From Betaproteobacteria bacterium (GTDB lineage Bacteria; Pseudomonadota; Gammaproteobacteria; Burkholderiales; Casimicrobiaceae): a stretch of 58,198 nt of DNA. Shown here piece after piece: positions 9,719 through 19,093 of the stretch (position 1 is the first letter of the stretch; every line of letters starts with the position of its first letter). Where the stretch lies: the NCBI GenBank assembly GCA_013298145.1, contig JAAFJO010000011.1:1-58198 (forward strand), written 5' to 3'. A program made the translations under genes and the position numbers. The notes under the pieces were generated by a model that saw only the letters and a program-made list of their open reading frames with translations, did not search any database and had not been told where the DNA came from.

Positions 9719-9814
9719 GGGTAGTTCGTCGCAAGCGACGCGTCATGGCGTGCGGAGCTGCCGAATCGCAGCCACACTCTGAATCGCCATATACGAAGTT
9801 AGAATACGCTTATT

Positions 9815-10441
9815 ATGCAACGCTTTCATATTCACCCCGAGAACCCACAACCGCGGTTGATCAAACAAGCGGCGCAGTTACTGCGCGCCGGTGCCGTGAT
9901 GGCGTATCCGACCGATAGTTCGTATGCGTTGGGCTGCCATCTTGGAGACGCCGAGGCGCTGCGCACACTGCGCCAACTCCGCGGCGTCGATGACAAACAT
10001 CATCTCACGCTCGTGTGTGCCGACTTAAGCGAACTTGGCAAGTACGCGCGAGTTGACAACGTTGCATTTCGTATCCTGAAACAAGGAACACCTGGCCCCT
10101 ACACATTTATTCTTGAGGGTACACGCGAAGTACCCAAGCGGCTGTTGCACCCGAAGCGCGCCACCATTGGTTTGCGCGTGCCTGATCATCCCGTGGTTCG
10201 AGCGCTCCTGATCGAGTTGGGAGAGCCCATACTCTCGACGACCTTGATCCCGCCAGGCGAGGAACACCCGCTCAACGATCCCGAGCAAATTGAGTCGTCG
10301 TTTGGCAAACATCTTGCGTTATTGATCGACGCGGGGACCGCGCCAGAAGCTGCAACAACGGTGGTGAACCTAAGCGAAGGCACGGCAGAAGTGATTCGAC
10401 GCGGAAATGGCTCGCTAGCGCGTCTCGGTCTCGCGGATTGA
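9815..10441 (+). CDS. YciO/Sua5/YrdC-type L-threonylcarbamoyladenylate synthase family protein
   Basis: A 208-residue protein of the YrdC domain family, which makes threonylcarbamoyl-AMP for the t6A modification of tRNAs reading ANN codons. The fold shows LLRAGAVMAYPTDSSYALGC near residue 24 and PGPYTFILEGTREVPKRLLHPK in the middle. The N-terminus (MQRFHIHPENPQPRLIKQAA) and length match the YciO branch rather than TsaC or Sua5. Activity of YciO proteins is reported to be weak or uncertain, so the reaction is a family inference. It is divergent from the cysB-like gene, with 96 bp between the starts. Confidence 0.88.
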   Translation: MQRFHIHPENPQPRLIKQAAQLLRAGAVMAYPTDSSYALGCHLGDAEALRTLRQLRGVDDKHHLTLVCADLSELGKYARVDNVAFRILKQGTPGPYTFILEGTREVPKRLLHPKRATIGLRVPDHPVVRALLIELGEPILSTTLIPPGEEHPLNDPEQIESSFGKHLALLIDAGTAPEAATTVVNLSEGTAEVIRRGNGSLARLGLAD

Positions 10442-10568
10442 TTCCACTATTTCGGTACAAAACTCGCGAAGCTTGATGCAATACGGTACTCTGCGTGCAG
10501 GAGTTTTAGAAGGCTACAGCGCAACTAACGAGCACAGACTCGACTCAAAACGACCTAGGAGGATTTAA

Positions 10569-11222
10569 ATGTTTAAGCAGCTATCTAACCAGAAACACTG
10601 GTTTTTAAAGGCTATAGCGTTACCGGCACTATTTTCGATATCTCTCGCCTTCCCTCTGCACGCCGCAGAAGTTGCGGGGGTGAAGGTTGATGATCGTATA
10701 CGGGTGGCCAACACCGACCTGCAGCTCAATGGGTCCGGAATACGTTACGCGGCGGCCGGCCTTGTGCGCGTCTATGTCGTGTCGCTCTACCTGCCGCAAA
10801 AGCGCACCACGCCTGTCGAAATTGGCGCGCAGCGCGGCCCGAAACGAATCCACATCAACCTTTTGCGCGAAATCAATTCAAACGACTTCTCGAAAGGTTT
10901 GCGGGATGGGATGAGAAACAATTTGTCGCAGGCCGATCAACAGAAGCACTTCGACGGCCTGCTGCGCTTGGGCAACATCTTTGGCCAAATCCCGATCCTG
11001 AAAAAGGGCGAAACCATCACGGTTGACCAGCTGCCTGGAACCGGCACTGTGATCCTAGTCAACGGCAAACGCGTCGGAGAGCCCTTCCCCGATGAGGCAT
11101 TTTTCAATGCGCTCTTGCAAATCTGGGTCGGTCCGAAGCCAATCGACGAATCACTGAAGCCCGTCTTACTCGGTATGAAAGAAAGCAACGACAATACTCG
11201 TCGGGACGAGAATCGTTTCTAA
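10569..11222 (+). CDS. Exported chalcone isomerase-like protein
   Basis: A 217-residue secreted protein. Residues 1-32 are a signal peptide (ALPALFSISLAFPLHAAE). The mature domain begins AAEVAGVKVDDRIRVANTDLQLNGSGIRY and carries VRVYVVSLYLPQ, the hallmark of the bacterial chalcone_isomerase-like family. The end has PFPDEAFFNALLQIWVGPKPIDESLKPVLLG, also typical. Bacterial members have no proven flavonoid role; fatty-acid binding and a structural function are the alternatives. A strong AGGAGG lies 6 nt before the ATG. It is convergent with the next gene across a good bidirectional terminator. Confidence 0.85.
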   Translation: MFKQLSNQKHWFLKAIALPALFSISLAFPLHAAEVAGVKVDDRIRVANTDLQLNGSGIRYAAAGLVRVYVVSLYLPQKRTTPVEIGAQRGPKRIHINLLREINSNDFSKGLRDGMRNNLSQADQQKHFDGLLRLGNIFGQIPILKKGETITVDQLPGTGTVILVNGKRVGEPFPDEAFFNALLQIWVGPKPIDESLKPVLLGMKESNDNTRRDENRF

Positions 11223-11255
11223 GTCAAGATGCGCCGATGCGGCGCTAGTGCCATA

Positions 11256-11286
11256 AAAAAGCCGGTGGATACCGGCTTTTCTTTTT
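11256..11286. terminator. Bidirectional Rho-independent terminator
   Basis: A 10-11-bp stem (AAAAAGCCGGT / ACCGGCTTTT) with a 4-nt GGAT loop. It is preceded by an A-run and followed by TTTTCTTTTT, so it can terminate transcription in both directions between the two convergent genes. The minus-strand gene's stop lies at its edge. Confidence 0.85.
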
Positions 11287-12121
11287 AGTGAAACGGCCCC
11301 TCACGCATCCATTTCGTGGCGACGTATTTTTCGCCGAGGGTGACGGGCGTTCCGCCGTGCAGTGTTTTGGTGTCGGGGTGCGGTCGGTCGTAGCTGAAAA
11401 ACACCGCTGAACCTTTGATCGGCGCGACCTCAAGCCCGATATCGGGGAAGACCGTCGAGCCGCCTCGCTCCGGGGTACGCAGATACATGACGATCGTGCC
11501 GACTCTCTGCCCGCCACGCTGCAAGATTTTGGGCGTTCCGGGCTGTGCTGGATCGAAGTAGTCGTAGTGCGGCACATACTGCGCACCGTGTTTATAACGA
11601 AGCACTTGAAGGCCCTCACCGTGTTCGTAAGGCCAGTTAACGAGTTCGGCCAAGCGGCGCTCAATGCGTTCGCAAAGCGGGTTTTCGCCCCGAACAAAGA
11701 ACATCCCATCGCTTGTACGGGCGGGGTTGACCTCATCGCCGCCGGTTTGGTTATCCACCGTGAGCGAGCGTGAAAGCTTGGGCTGCGCGAGCAAAATCAG
11801 CTCGTCACACTCATCGTGAGACAAAACGTTTCCAAACACCACCACACGCGGGTGCTTCACAACCGTCCACACATCGATACGACGGTCTGAGGTTTGGATG
11901 GAAACGGGGGATTGGGCAATCGAGGGCTCAGGCACCGATTTTGTGGCGGCGGGCAAGGAAGGTTGCGCACGCAATTCTTTGCCAAGCGCTTCGGCGATTG
12001 CGAGCCGCGCCATTTCCTGCGACCAGCCCGATTGCAGCATCGAGGTCGTGAGGCTCTCAGGCGAATGCCCCCGCGCGAGGCACTCGTTTAACCACTTCAT
12101 TAAGTTCGCGTCGATTTGCAT
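11285..12121 (-). CDS. Prolyl 4-hydroxylase-like 2OG-Fe(II) oxygenase
   Basis: A 278-residue non-haem iron oxygenase of the P4H alpha-subunit family, expected to hydroxylate proline or a related side chain using 2-oxoglutarate and O2. The C-terminal 190 residues form the catalytic double-stranded beta-helix. The iron triad is visible as H-x-D in YVPHYDYFDP and the distal His in KTLHGGTPV, with a 2OG-binding Lys in GEKYVATKWMRE. The first ~80 residues are a separate segment (MKWLNECLARGHSPESLTTSMLQSGWSQEMA) that looks like a small helical domain seen in other bacterial P4Hs. Substrate unknown. Confidence 0.88.
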   Translation of the reverse strand: MQIDANLMKWLNECLARGHSPESLTTSMLQSGWSQEMARLAIAEALGKELRAQPSLPAATKSVPEPSIAQSPVSIQTSDRRIDVWTVVKHPRVVVFGNVLSHDECDELILLAQPKLSRSLTVDNQTGGDEVNPARTSDGMFFVRGENPLCERIERRLAELVNWPYEHGEGLQVLRYKHGAQYVPHYDYFDPAQPGTPKILQRGGQRVGTIVMYLRTPERGGSTVFPDIGLEVAPIKGSAVFFSYDRPHPDTKTLHGGTPVTLGEKYVATKWMREGPFH

Positions 12122-12220
12122 AGTTACAGCGAGGTTACGTATTCGGCCCGATTGACGGCGTCGCGCGTTCCCAGTGCTGCCCTTTAAGCCAGACGCAGCT
12201 CGCGCGACAACGTCTTCCCG

Positions 12221-14113
12221 CTATTGTTGCGCAAGTGCGCTGCGGATCTGTTGGAGCGCGGCCGGATCTTCGATCGTCGTCAAATCCCCCGGATCACGGC
12301 CTTCTGCGAGCGCCTGAATTGATCGGCGAAGAAGCTTTCCAGATCGCGTCTTCGGCAGAAGCGTCACGAAATGCACCGCAGAGGGTCTAGCAATCGCGCC
12401 GATTGCCTCAACGATTTGGGAGATGACAGCATTTTTGCTTTCAATTGAATCCTTCTTTTGATCCCTCAGTACCGCAAATACAACAGGTGTCTGGCCCTTA
12501 AGTTGATCGGCAACGCCGACGACGGCGCACTCGGCGACGAGCGGACTCATCTGCACTGCCTCTTCAATCTCGCGCGTGCCCAAGCGGTGGCCCGCGACGT
12601 TGATCACGTCATCGGTGCGGCCCAGGATGAAGTAATAGCCTTCCGCATCGCGCGTAGCCCAGTCGAAACTTGAGTAGACCTGCTCGTCTTTGAACGTAGA
12701 AAAATACGTGTTCACGAAACGTTTGTCATCGCCCCACACCGTGGTCATCGCCCCGGGCGGTAGCGGCGGCACGATGGTGAGCACGCCCTTTTCATCGTCG
12801 CCCACTGGCTCTCCAATCGCCTCGTGTTTTAGCTTCACATCAAAGCCGTACACCGGAAACGATGGCGAGCCGAACTTGCGAGGTGTGTCAGCCACGCCAA
12901 CTTGCGTCGACAAAATGGGCCATCCCGTCTCGGTTTGCCAGTAGTTATCAATGATTGAAACGCCGCCCAGGGCATCACTCACCCACCGCGCCGTCGGCTC
13001 ATCCAACGGTTCGCCCGCGAGGAACAGATACTTGAGCGCGGGCAGCGCGTGTTGCTGCATAAATTTTGGATCTTGCTTTTTGAGCACACGAACCGCGGTC
13101 GGCGACGAGAACATGGTTTTCACATTGTTTTCAGCGCAAATCTTCCACCAGATCGCAGGGTCAGGCAACGTGGGAACGCCTTCGTACATGATCGTCGTAT
13201 TGCCATTGATCAGCGGACCGTAGACGATATAGCTGTGGCCGACCACCCAGCCAATATCGCTTGTCGTGAACATGGTTTCGCCGGGTTGCAGGCCAAAAAT
13301 TTTCTGCATGCTCGACGCGAGCGCCACCGTATAACCACCGGTATCTCGCTGCACGCCTTTGGGCTTACCGGTGGTGCCGCTCGTGTAGAGGATATAGCTT
13401 GGGTGGGACGATTCCACCCATTCGCACGGCACTTCCTTTTTCATGTGGGAGAGTCGGAAGTTTGTGTAGTCGATGTCTCGCTCGGGCGTGGTCGCCATTT
13501 CGGCGAGCCCACGATCAACGAGTAACACTTTCTCTGGCTTGTGCGCGGAGAGATCAATTGCGGCATCGAGCAAACCCTTGTACGGGATCACTTTGCCCAT
13601 GCGCAAACCGGCATCGGCCGATACGATGAGCTTCGGTTTCGCATCTTCAATCCTTGTTGCAAGTGACGCCGATGCGAAACCACCGAATACCACGGAGTGA
13701 ACCGCGCCAATCCGCACCGTGGCGAGCATTGCGAAAACTGCCTCGGGGATCATTGGCATGTAAATCAGAACACGATCGCCCTTGGTCACGCCGAGCGATT
13801 GCAGCATCGCGGCGACGCGATTTACCTCCGCGTGTAGCGATGCGTAGGTGAAGTCGCGCGTGCTGTTAGTTTCCGAAGAGATGAAACGCAGCGCGACTTG
13901 CTCTGCGCGAGTGGCTAAGTGTCGATCAACCGCGTTATGACAAAGGTTAGTGGTGCCTCCGACAAACCATTTCGCAAACGGTGGCTTAGAGAAATCACAT
14001 ACCTGCGTGAACGGCGTCTGCCACTCAATCTGATCCGCCTCAGCGCTCCAGAAGCTATCGCGATCTGAGAGAGAACGCGCGTAGTGCGTTTGGTATTGCG
14101 AGCGAGCAGACAT
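12221..14113 (-). CDS. prpE: Propionate-CoA ligase
   Basis: A 630-residue AMP-forming acyl-CoA synthetase that activates propionate to propionyl-CoA, feeding the 2-methylcitrate cycle. The P-loop SYILYTSGTTGKPKGVQRDTGG, the A5 motif NYWQTETGWP, and the C-terminal TRSGKLLRRSI with the acetylatable lysine are all present. The N-terminal ACAS_N domain holds WQTPFTQVCDFSKPPFAKWFVGGTTNLCHNAVDRHL, characteristic of PrpE over acetyl-CoA synthetase, as is the length. The ATG at 14113 is preferred to 14128 because GGAGG lies 8 nt upstream of it. No prpB, prpC or prpD genes are near. Confidence 0.92.
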   Translation of the reverse strand: MSARSQYQTHYARSLSDRDSFWSAEADQIEWQTPFTQVCDFSKPPFAKWFVGGTTNLCHNAVDRHLATRAEQVALRFISSETNSTRDFTYASLHAEVNRVAAMLQSLGVTKGDRVLIYMPMIPEAVFAMLATVRIGAVHSVVFGGFASASLATRIEDAKPKLIVSADAGLRMGKVIPYKGLLDAAIDLSAHKPEKVLLVDRGLAEMATTPERDIDYTNFRLSHMKKEVPCEWVESSHPSYILYTSGTTGKPKGVQRDTGGYTVALASSMQKIFGLQPGETMFTTSDIGWVVGHSYIVYGPLINGNTTIMYEGVPTLPDPAIWWKICAENNVKTMFSSPTAVRVLKKQDPKFMQQHALPALKYLFLAGEPLDEPTARWVSDALGGVSIIDNYWQTETGWPILSTQVGVADTPRKFGSPSFPVYGFDVKLKHEAIGEPVGDDEKGVLTIVPPLPPGAMTTVWGDDKRFVNTYFSTFKDEQVYSSFDWATRDAEGYYFILGRTDDVINVAGHRLGTREIEEAVQMSPLVAECAVVGVADQLKGQTPVVFAVLRDQKKDSIESKNAVISQIVEAIGAIARPSAVHFVTLLPKTRSGKLLRRSIQALAEGRDPGDLTTIEDPAALQQIRSALAQQ

Positions 14114-14129
14114 TAAACAATCCTCCATT

Positions 14130-14576
14130 TTCCGGCGGATTTTGCCAGAGGAGAACTGACGTGCCGCTGAATCCAGGAATGCCCACAGGCTTTGGTTGGG
14201 ACGCGCGCAAATCGCGAATGCGCATCAGCCGAAAACGCAGGGCAAGCGCGATCACAATCGATGCAAACAAGGTCGCCCGAGGCGTAAACGTGCGAGCTCA
14301 TCTGAGGCAACGCGGTCGCCCCGAACGAGTAGTCGCGCTAGGTCGCGAACCGTGGGCCCGGCGGTGCTTCCGCAATTTCCAAAGGCGCGCGAGGTAACTA
14401 CTAGCAACTAAATTGATTACATCCTTATTTAGCAACGGCTAGCGAATCATCGAGCATAAAGTCGATTTCCTGCAATAACGACCACCCACCCGAAGCTTTT
14501 AAACGATAAGACACACGAATTTGAGCTCGTGATGCCCCCTCTGCTCCTCAGAACAACGAGGGGGACAAAATTCCGC
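14130..14576. other. Gene-poor interval between prpE and the RND pump gene
   Basis: About 450 bp with no convincing gene. The short open frames here have arginine-rich, low-complexity translations typical of shadow frames and no recognisable domain. It should hold the prpE promoter, which reads leftward, and the 3' flank of the efflux operon. No clear hairpin with a T-tract was found. Confidence 0.4.
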
Positions 14577-17500
14577 CTAGCCGCGTTGAGGTTCTGCTTT
14601 TCTTCGGCTGACCACGCCGCCGATGCGGCGACGTAGGCGACCGAGCAGATGCTCGAGATCATCCATGATGGTGAAAACTGGAGGAATCACAATTAAGCTC
14701 AGAATCGTAGACGTCACCAGCCCGCCGATTACCGCAACTGCCATCGGCGAGCGGAATGATGCGTCGGCACTTCCCCAGCCAATCGCGATCGGGAGCATTC
14801 CCGCGCCCATCGCAATGGTGGTCATGATGATCGGGCGCGCGCGCTTGTGACATGCATCCATCAACGCTTCGAAACGGGACATGCCGAGATCACGTCGCGC
14901 GACGATCGCGTACTCGACGAGCAAGATTGAGTTTTTGGTTGCGACGCCCATCAACATAATGATGCCGATACCAGAAGGCATTGACAAAAGTTTGTTGGCC
15001 ATAAGCAAGCCGACAAACGCGCCCCCGAACGACAACGGAAGCGCCATCAAAATCGTGACCGGGTGCAAAAAATCCTCAAACAACAGCACCAAGACGATAT
15101 AGATACACAAAATGCCGGCACCCATGGCGAGCAAAAAGCTCATCAAGAATTCGACCATGATTTCGGCATCGCCGACTTCGATCACTTGCACGCCGGCCGG
15201 AAGGTTTTTCACTGCAGGTAGGTTTTTCACCGCCTCTGTCACTTCGCCGAGCGGCTGGCTTCCGAGCTCCACATCGAACGTGATACTGCGTGCGCGGTTA
15301 TAGCGATCAATCACGGCTGGACCACTTCCCAGCTCAATCGACGCAACACTCCCAAGCATCACGGGCGGCTTACCCGGCGTCGAGCTGGGCAGTAACAACC
15401 GCTCCACTTGCGCCAAATCAGTGCGCGCGACCGGATCGAGTTGAACCAGTACCGGAACTTGCCTCTGCGACAGATTGAGTTTGGGCAGCGATTGCTCATA
15501 GTCGCCTACGGTCGCCACGCGCAGCGTTTCCGCGATTGCAGCGGTGGATACGCCGAGATCCGCGGCGCGCGCCGTATCTGGTTTCACCAGTACCTCCTGG
15601 CGCACCAAGCTCGCAGACGAGCTCACGTTGCCGAGTCCCGGAATCGTGCGCAAATCGCGCTCAATGGCGACTGCTGCGCTCGCAAGCGCATTCGGATCAT
15701 CGCCCGTTAATACGAGCACGTACTTCTCGCCGGAGGCCCCCAGGCCGACGGTACTCCGCGCGCCTGGGATTGCCTGCAACGCTTGCCGCATCTCAGCTTC
15801 AATCGGCTGCTTACGCAGTGATCGATCTCGACGAGAATCAAGAATGATCGTCAAGGTCGCCTTGCGCGTTTCTGCCGTTCCGGGCGGCGCGAACGGGTCG
15901 GAGCCCGCTGCTCCACCGCCAATCGTCGTGTACACCGATTTGACATGCTTTACACCCATCACCAATTCGCGCGCACGCTCCGCAGCCGCCGTGGTCTCAG
16001 CCAGCGTCGCCCCTGGCGGTAATTCAAGCCGAACTTGCGTCTGCGAGTTATCGTCCGGCGGGATGAAACCGGCTTGCAACTTCGTTGCAAGAAAAATCGA
16101 ACCCACAAAAAAGAGTAACGCAAAAAACGACGTGATCCAGCGATGTTTGGTACACCAGCGTGCCCAGCCCATGTACCAGGTTAGCCACTTCGGATCTTTA
16201 TGCTCTTTGTCCACGATGGGCTTGAGCAGGTAAGCCGCCATCATCGGGGTCAACATCCGCGCAACCACAAGCGAGGCGAACACAGCAAGCGAAGCCGTCC
16301 AGCCAAATTGTTTGAAAAACTTGCCTGGGATACCGGCCATGAATGCGGTGGGTAGAAAAACTGCAATGAGCGTGAACGTCGTCGCGATCACCGCGAGGCC
16401 GATCTCATCAGCGGCTTCCATCGCGGCTTGGTAGGGCGATTTACCCATCCGCAAATGACGAACGATGTTTTCCACCTCAACGATCGCATCGTCCACCAAG
16501 ATACCGATCACTAGCGACAGCGCAAGCAAGGTCACCACGTTTAAGGTGAAACCTAGATAGTGCATTCCAATAAATGTGGGGATTACCGAAAGCGGCAGCG
16601 CGACGGCTGACACAAACGTCGCTCGAAAATCCCGGAGAAACAAGAACACCACCAGCACAGCGAGGATCGCGCCCTCGAAGAGCAACGTCATCGACGCATC
16701 GAATTCCTCTTGCACGGGTTCAACGAAGTTAAATGCCTCGGTAAACACGAGATCAGGACGAGCGAGTTTCAACTCGTTAATGACCTTGTAAACACCGTTG
16801 CCAACCTCAATTTCGCCCGCGCCTTTGCTGCGAGAAATTTCAAAGCCAACGACGGGCGCGCCGTTTAGCAGCGCAACTGCGCGCGGCTCAGCAATGGTAT
16901 CGGTCACCGTCGCGATTTGGTCGAGACGAATACGTTGCCCCGACTGCAGCGCTACTTCAACTTTGCCGAATTCGGCGGCGTTTTGCACATTGCCAACAAT
17001 GCGAATCGGCTGCTCGCTCCCCCCCAGGTCGGTGCGGCCGCCTGCTGCATCAAGTTGCATGCTGCGCAGTTGACGCGAAACGTCAATCGCAGTCGCGCCC
17101 AACGCTTGCATACGCGCGGGATCGAGAAGCACCTGGACTTGCCGATTCACACCGCCTACGCGCGTGACTTTGCCCACGCCTTTCACGCCGAGTAAGCGCT
17201 TGGTTAGCGCGTCATCCACGAACCATGACAGCGCCTCTGGATCCATGCGATCCGACTTCAGCGTGAAGGCAAGAATCGGCGCGCCAGAAAGGTTTACTTT
17301 GTCAACGATTGGATCGCGCAGATCTGCAGGAAGGTCGGCCCGTACGGCGGAGACCGCAGAGCGAACCTCGTCAAGCGCCTCCTGCGTAGGCTTTTCAAGG
17401 CGGAACTCCGCGGTGATGGTGACCGCGCCATCAGCGGCTTTTGTGTAGATATTTTTAAGCCCTTGAATCGTAGCGATCGAGTTCTCAAGCTTGCGAGCGA

Positions 17501-17687
17501 CCTCACTTTCCATCTGCGCTGGGGCCGCGCCCGGGAGCGAGGCGGTCACATTGATGGTCGGTAATTCAAGATCGGGGAAGTTTTGCACTTGCATCGTTTT
17601 GTACGAGTACACGCCTGCGAGCGTGAGCAGCACAAAAAACATGAGCGCAGGAATCGGGTTACGGATACACCAAGCGGATACGTTCAT
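14577..17687 (-). CDS. RND efflux pump inner-membrane transporter
   Basis: A 1036-residue resistance-nodulation-division transporter, the proton-driven pump of a tripartite drug efflux system. TM1 is IPALMFFVLLTLAGVYSY. TM4 holds the proton-relay aspartates in LVIGILVDDAIVEVENIV, and the second half repeats the layout with FVGLLMANKLL and MLMGVATKNSILLVEYAI. Large periplasmic loops follow TM1 and TM7 as usual. The ATG at 17687 is chosen over the TTG at 17693 because AGGGAG lies 7 nt before it. It is the last gene of the tetR-OMF-adaptor-pump operon. It groups with the HAE1-type (AcrB/MexB-like) pumps; substrates are unknown. Confidence 0.92.
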   Translation of the reverse strand: MNVSAWCIRNPIPALMFFVLLTLAGVYSYKTMQVQNFPDLELPTINVTASLPGAAPAQMESEVARKLENSIATIQGLKNIYTKAADGAVTITAEFRLEKPTQEALDEVRSAVSAVRADLPADLRDPIVDKVNLSGAPILAFTLKSDRMDPEALSWFVDDALTKRLLGVKGVGKVTRVGGVNRQVQVLLDPARMQALGATAIDVSRQLRSMQLDAAGGRTDLGGSEQPIRIVGNVQNAAEFGKVEVALQSGQRIRLDQIATVTDTIAEPRAVALLNGAPVVGFEISRSKGAGEIEVGNGVYKVINELKLARPDLVFTEAFNFVEPVQEEFDASMTLLFEGAILAVLVVFLFLRDFRATFVSAVALPLSVIPTFIGMHYLGFTLNVVTLLALSLVIGILVDDAIVEVENIVRHLRMGKSPYQAAMEAADEIGLAVIATTFTLIAVFLPTAFMAGIPGKFFKQFGWTASLAVFASLVVARMLTPMMAAYLLKPIVDKEHKDPKWLTWYMGWARWCTKHRWITSFFALLFFVGSIFLATKLQAGFIPPDDNSQTQVRLELPPGATLAETTAAAERARELVMGVKHVKSVYTTIGGGAAGSDPFAPPGTAETRKATLTIILDSRRDRSLRKQPIEAEMRQALQAIPGARSTVGLGASGEKYVLVLTGDDPNALASAAVAIERDLRTIPGLGNVSSSASLVRQEVLVKPDTARAADLGVSTAAIAETLRVATVGDYEQSLPKLNLSQRQVPVLVQLDPVARTDLAQVERLLLPSSTPGKPPVMLGSVASIELGSGPAVIDRYNRARSITFDVELGSQPLGEVTEAVKNLPAVKNLPAGVQVIEVGDAEIMVEFLMSFLLAMGAGILCIYIVLVLLFEDFLHPVTILMALPLSFGGAFVGLLMANKLLSMPSGIGIIMLMGVATKNSILLVEYAIVARRDLGMSRFEALMDACHKRARPIIMTTIAMGAGMLPIAIGWGSADASFRSPMAVAVIGGLVTSTILSLIVIPPVFTIMDDLEHLLGRLRRRIGGVVSRRKAEPQRG

Positions 17688-17706
17688 CGTCAATCTCCCT
17701 TGATGA

Positions 17707-18945
17707 TTACTTCGACGTCGCAGCAGGTTTTACCGGCGCTGCGTTCGGTGCGGGCTTCGCAGGGCTCGCGCTGGCTTCAAGCACGCGCACCGTATCGCCC
17801 TCGGTAAGGAACGCAGCACCACTCACCACCACCGCGTCGCTTTCTTTCAAGCCATCGCGGATCTCTAAGCGATCACCATTGCGCCGCCCCGTGGTGACCT
17901 TCACCTGCGTCACTTTATTGTTTGGCTCAAGCCGCATCACGAACGTGAAGCCATCCCGCGAGACCACTGCCGACTGCGGTACATGCAGCGCCTTACTCAA
18001 GGCCAGATCAAATTCGCCTTTCGCAAACATGCCGGGCTTGGCTGCTGGGCTTCGCTCGAGATCGATATAGGCCATTGCAGCGCGCGTTTGCGGATCAACG
18101 GTTGGCGCAAGCGTGCGCACCTTGCCACTAACCACCTGCCCGCTTGGTGTGGTGATCGCGACTTTTTGTCCTGGCGATACTTTTGGAAGCTCGGCTGCGG
18201 TGACTTCGCCACGCCACTCCAACCGATTCTGCCGAATCAAGCGAAATAGCTCTTGCCCCGGCGCGACTACCGAACCCACCGTTGCAGTACGCGCAGAAAT
18301 AACTCCATCATCCGGCGCAACAACGCGCGTGAAACCCAACCGAATCTGCCCCGACTGCGCCTGAGCGCGCGCCGCAGCAACACGCGCCGCAGCGGTCTTC
18401 TCAGCCGTGAGGAACTGGTTGATCTGCTGTGCGGAGAGTGCGCCTGAATCTTGAAGTTGTCGAGCGCGTGCAGCGTTTGCTTGGGCCTCTGCGAGCGCCG
18501 CTTCAGCCTCAGCCACATTTGCCTGAAGCAGCGCGACATCGGCGCGCGAGGTATCTGCGGAGAGTGTTGCAAGAACTTGGCCTCGCTTCACTTGATCGCC
18601 AATGTTCACGCGCAACTCGGTTAAACGCAAACCATTAGCTTCTGCGCCAATGATCGCCTCTTGCCAAGCCACGATGTTTCCGTTGGCGCTCAGTCGCACG
18701 GGCCAATCCGCGACTTGCGGCTTAGTCACGTTCACGCTCAACACCGGTCGCGCGCCACCCTCGGCTTTAGCGGCTGGCTTCGCTGCTGCGTTGCCATCTG
18801 CGGCTGGTTTGGACGCGTCCGACTTACCGCCACACGCTGCGAGCACGGCGGCCGCCAGCACCGCCAATGCAAATAAACGTGCGCTCTGGAGGCGAGGATT
18901 CAGATTGCTATTTCGTAGCGAGGAGGAGGAGAAGTTTGAGTTCAT
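17707..18945 (-). CDS. RND efflux periplasmic adaptor lipoprotein
   Basis: A 412-residue membrane fusion protein linking the RND pump to the outer-membrane channel. The N-terminus is a lipoprotein signal (LAVLAAAVLAACGGKS, lipobox LAAC). The lipoyl half-motifs are split by a long alanine-rich coiled coil (NVAEAEAALAEAQANAARARQLQDSGALSAQQINQF), followed by the beta-barrel LGFTRVVAPDDGVISARTATVGSVVAPGQELFRL. A low-complexity A/P tail ends the protein. It starts 148 bp after the OMF stop and ends 19 bp before the pump start. The gap may hold a processing or secondary promoter site. Confidence 0.9.
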   Translation of the reverse strand: MNSNFSSSSLRNSNLNPRLQSARLFALAVLAAAVLAACGGKSDASKPAADGNAAAKPAAKAEGGARPVLSVNVTKPQVADWPVRLSANGNIVAWQEAIIGAEANGLRLTELRVNIGDQVKRGQVLATLSADTSRADVALLQANVAEAEAALAEAQANAARARQLQDSGALSAQQINQFLTAEKTAAARVAAARAQAQSGQIRLGFTRVVAPDDGVISARTATVGSVVAPGQELFRLIRQNRLEWRGEVTAAELPKVSPGQKVAITTPSGQVVSGKVRTLAPTVDPQTRAAMAYIDLERSPAAKPGMFAKGEFDLALSKALHVPQSAVVSRDGFTFVMRLEPNNKVTQVKVTTGRRNGDRLEIRDGLKESDAVVVSGAAFLTEGDTVRVLEASASPAKPAPNAAPVKPAATSK

Positions 18946-19093
18946 GATGTTTATAAGGTGAAAATCGGAATGGAATTTGCCGGGTCGGCATTACGTTCCA
19001 TACAACGTTGATATTTCGTGCGAAGTTATGGGCGCGCTTTTTGAGAGATTTGTTGCCAGCACGGCAGCACGCTCGGCCTACGTTTTAGGATCG

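Noticed and set aside
9719..9814. CysB site in the cysB-like/yciO divergent region
   Set aside because: CysB sites are too loose to recognise by eye, and no clear dyad was found.
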